A stretch of DNA of 57,506 nucleotides from an uncultured Erysipelotrichaceae bacterium (GTDB lineage Bacteria > Bacillota_I > Bacilli_A > Erysipelotrichales > Erysipelotrichaceae), in contig CACYNH010000014.1 in the NCBI GenBank assembly GCA_902775735.1, positions 1-57,506 of the forward strand. Direction: 5' to 3'. Of the stretch, positions 56,559 through 57,506 are shown one piece after another; position 1 is the first letter of the stretch, and every line of letters starts with the position of its first letter. The notes beneath the pieces were generated by a model. That model was not told the DNA's origin and ran no database searches. It saw only the letters and a list, made by a program, of their open reading frames with translations. The translations under genes and the position numbers were made by a program.

Positions 56559-57113
56559 ATGAACAAAATCAGATTCAATTCCCCTGTGGTTCTTGGCTTC
56601 GCTTTCATCAGCGCATGCGCTCTTGCGGCGGGCTATCTGACCCATGGACAGTCGAATATTCTTCTCTTCAGTGTTTATAAAGGCTCTTTCAAAGACCCTC
56701 TGTTCTATGTAAGGCTCTTCACCCATGTCTTCGGACACGCAAACATATCCCATTATTCCAACAACATGATCCTCTTACTGCTTGTGGGTCCTTTGCTGGA
56801 GGAAAAGTACGGCTCCGGAAGGCTTGCGGGCATCATGGCGGCAGTCGCTCTGATCACCGGGATCGTCCACATTCTTTTACCGGGCAATTCCGCGCTTCTG
56901 GGCGCTTCGGGCATTGTCTTTGCCTTTATCCTTTTATCTTCTGTCACCGGCAGCGGCAAAGGGATTCCTCTGACCACGGTCATTGTGGCGGTGATCTACA
57001 TCACCCAGCAGGTTTATGACGGTGTGACTGCGGCCGATAACATTTCTCAGTTAACCCATATCATCGGCGGTACAATCGGTGCTGTCTACGGTCTGACCAT
57101 GAAGAGAAAATGA
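56559..57113 (+). CDS. Rhomboid family intramembrane serine protease
   Basis: The 184-residue protein has about six transmembrane helices. The catalytic serine is in GASG (Ser117) and the catalytic histidine in SQLTHIIGG (His167); the HxxxN pattern (His65, Asn69) of the oxyanion site is in ISHYSNNM. The length fits the minimal six-helix bacterial core. GGAGG lies seven bases before ATG. Substrates are unknown. It is a single gene divergent from the SseB operon. Confidence 0.9.
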   Translation: MNKIRFNSPVVLGFAFISACALAAGYLTHGQSNILLFSVYKGSFKDPLFYVRLFTHVFGHANISHYSNNMILLLLVGPLLEEKYGSGRLAGIMAAVALITGIVHILLPGNSALLGASGIVFAFILLSSVTGSGKGIPLTTVIVAVIYITQQVYDGVTAADNISQLTHIIGGTIGAVYGLTMKRK

Positions 57114-57154
57114 GCCACTCCTGATAGTGCTCAATCATCCGTATAGTGTGAAAA

Positions 57155-57179
57155 CAGAAGTGATCCTTCTGCTTTTTTT
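57155..57179 (+). terminator. Terminator of the rhomboid gene
   Basis: CAGAAG and CTTCTG enclose five bases and are followed by C and seven Ts. Confidence 0.75.
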
Positions 57180-57192
57180 GAAACAAATCCGG

Positions 57193-57219
57193 ATGCGGAA
57201 GGTAACACTTCCGCATTTT
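57193..57219 (+). terminator. Second hairpin terminator
   Basis: ATGCGGAAG and CTTCCGCAT form a perfect 9-bp stem on a six-base loop, followed by TTTC. It backs up the first terminator. Confidence 0.6.
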
Positions 57220-57233
57220 CAATGCCTGTCAGT

Positions 57234-57250
57234 TTGAACTTTCAGTTCAA
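57234..57250. promoter_or_regulatory. Perfect operator-like palindrome
   Basis: TTGAACT and AGTTCAA are perfect 7-bp arms around TTC. A further GTGAACT half-site lies 15 bases on, just before TATAGT (57273-57278), which could be the -10 of a promoter for the remnant gene. Confidence 0.5.
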
Positions 57251-57450
57251 TGACTTTGTGAACTGAGAATGCTATAGTGGCGATGAAAAAAGATAATTCC
57301 AAAGTAAGGAGACGGAGAAGATAATACGTTTAAAACTGTACAGTGCCGCAAAACAGCGGGAACTCGACCAGAGAGACTGGAAAAAAGTCGGGAAAGCTGA
57401 AGGAATCATTGAAGTACTCCCCATGTCAAGGACATTAATTTAGGGATTGA

Positions 57451-57496
57451 CCCATATTCTGGACACAAGTAAATAGCTCACCCAGTAATATGGACA
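57451..57496. repeat. Pair of imperfect direct repeats, possible transposon end
   Basis: CCCATATTCTGGACA (57451-57465) and CCCAGTAATATGGACA (57481-57496) recur with a 30-bp period. Each is preceded by TGA or TCA. Spaced repeated sites of this kind are seen at the ends of IS21-type elements; the element body would be outside the window. Confidence 0.35.
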
Positions 57497-57506
57497 TTCC
57501 TCAATT

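Larger units (their letters stand above)
57114..57506. other. Right-edge region without an intact gene (393 bp)
   Basis: It holds two hairpins, an operator-like palindrome, an open frame of about 41 codons at 57321-57443 (AAGGAG ten bases upstream but ATA where a start codon should be; peptide with KLYSAAKQRELDQRDWKK then KAEGII), and a pair of direct repeats at the right end. The frame resembles the charged tail of Rpn-type proteins and may be a remnant. Confidence 0.45.

Overview
The window looks like chromosomal DNA of an anaerobic, low-to-mid GC Bacillota. The gene content (split Na+ oxaloacetate decarboxylase, ATP-type PEP carboxykinase, an incomplete oxidative TCA branch, several 6-phospho-beta-glucosidases, RsmF, HflX, PlsY, many GNAT proteins) and strong AGGAGG ribosome sites suggest an Erysipelotrichia-like gut bacterium. 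That taxonomic call is inference; there is no rRNA or tRNA gene here to test it.

Layout. 1-437: the 5' end of a group II intron that sits right behind a terminator and a short, probably truncated membrane-protein gene. 438-4752: DUF554 protein, RsmF-type rRNA methyltransferase with an unknown membrane protein, nitroreductase, sugar acetyltransferase. 4828-7882: two divergent GH1 phospho-glucosidases. 7987-12210: lipoprotein, PlsY with an esterase, NudC, HD-domain protein, GNAT. 12259-16012: divergent aconitase-family hydratase and citrate synthase. 16094-24769: small regulators, GNATs, lipoproteins, three-domain histidine phosphatase locus, M18 aminopeptidase, HflX, glutaredoxin. 24766-27156: amidohydrolase and alpha/beta hydrolase. 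27243-32306: PEP carboxykinase and the sodium-pumping oxaloacetate decarboxylase operon oadA-oadG-bccP-oadB. 32657-36097: carB behind a promoter, a possible leader peptide and an intrinsic terminator. 36174-40205: domain-swapped GH3 and a third GH1. 40255-43672: GntR/membrane-protein pair, MerR regulator divergent from an orphan PTS IIB-like protein, and a 32-residue membrane peptide. 44174-49365: NADP-type isocitrate dehydrogenase, ABC exporter, SGNH hydrolase, serine-less hydrolase-like protein. 49461-53019: VTC polyphosphate-polymerase-like / DUF4956 / beta-helix lipoprotein operon. 53175-54753: orphan HigA-like regulator, a decayed and an intact PD-(D/E)XK (Rpn-type) nuclease gene. 54851-57113: SseB, a GNAT-pyrophosphatase fusion, rhomboid protease. 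57114-57506: terminators, a perfect operator-like palindrome, a protein remnant and repeats that resemble a transposon end.

How the genes fit together. Citrate synthase, the hydratase and isocitrate dehydrogenase give a route from oxaloacetate to 2-oxoglutarate (glutamate supply). PEP carboxykinase and the Na+ pump can take PEP to pyruvate through oxaloacetate, making ATP and a sodium gradient at the same time. The GH1 and GH3 enzymes and the IIB-like protein point to beta-glucoside use. Most units are short and closed by clear intrinsic terminators. No CRISPR array, prophage, tRNA, rRNA or classical riboswitch was seen.
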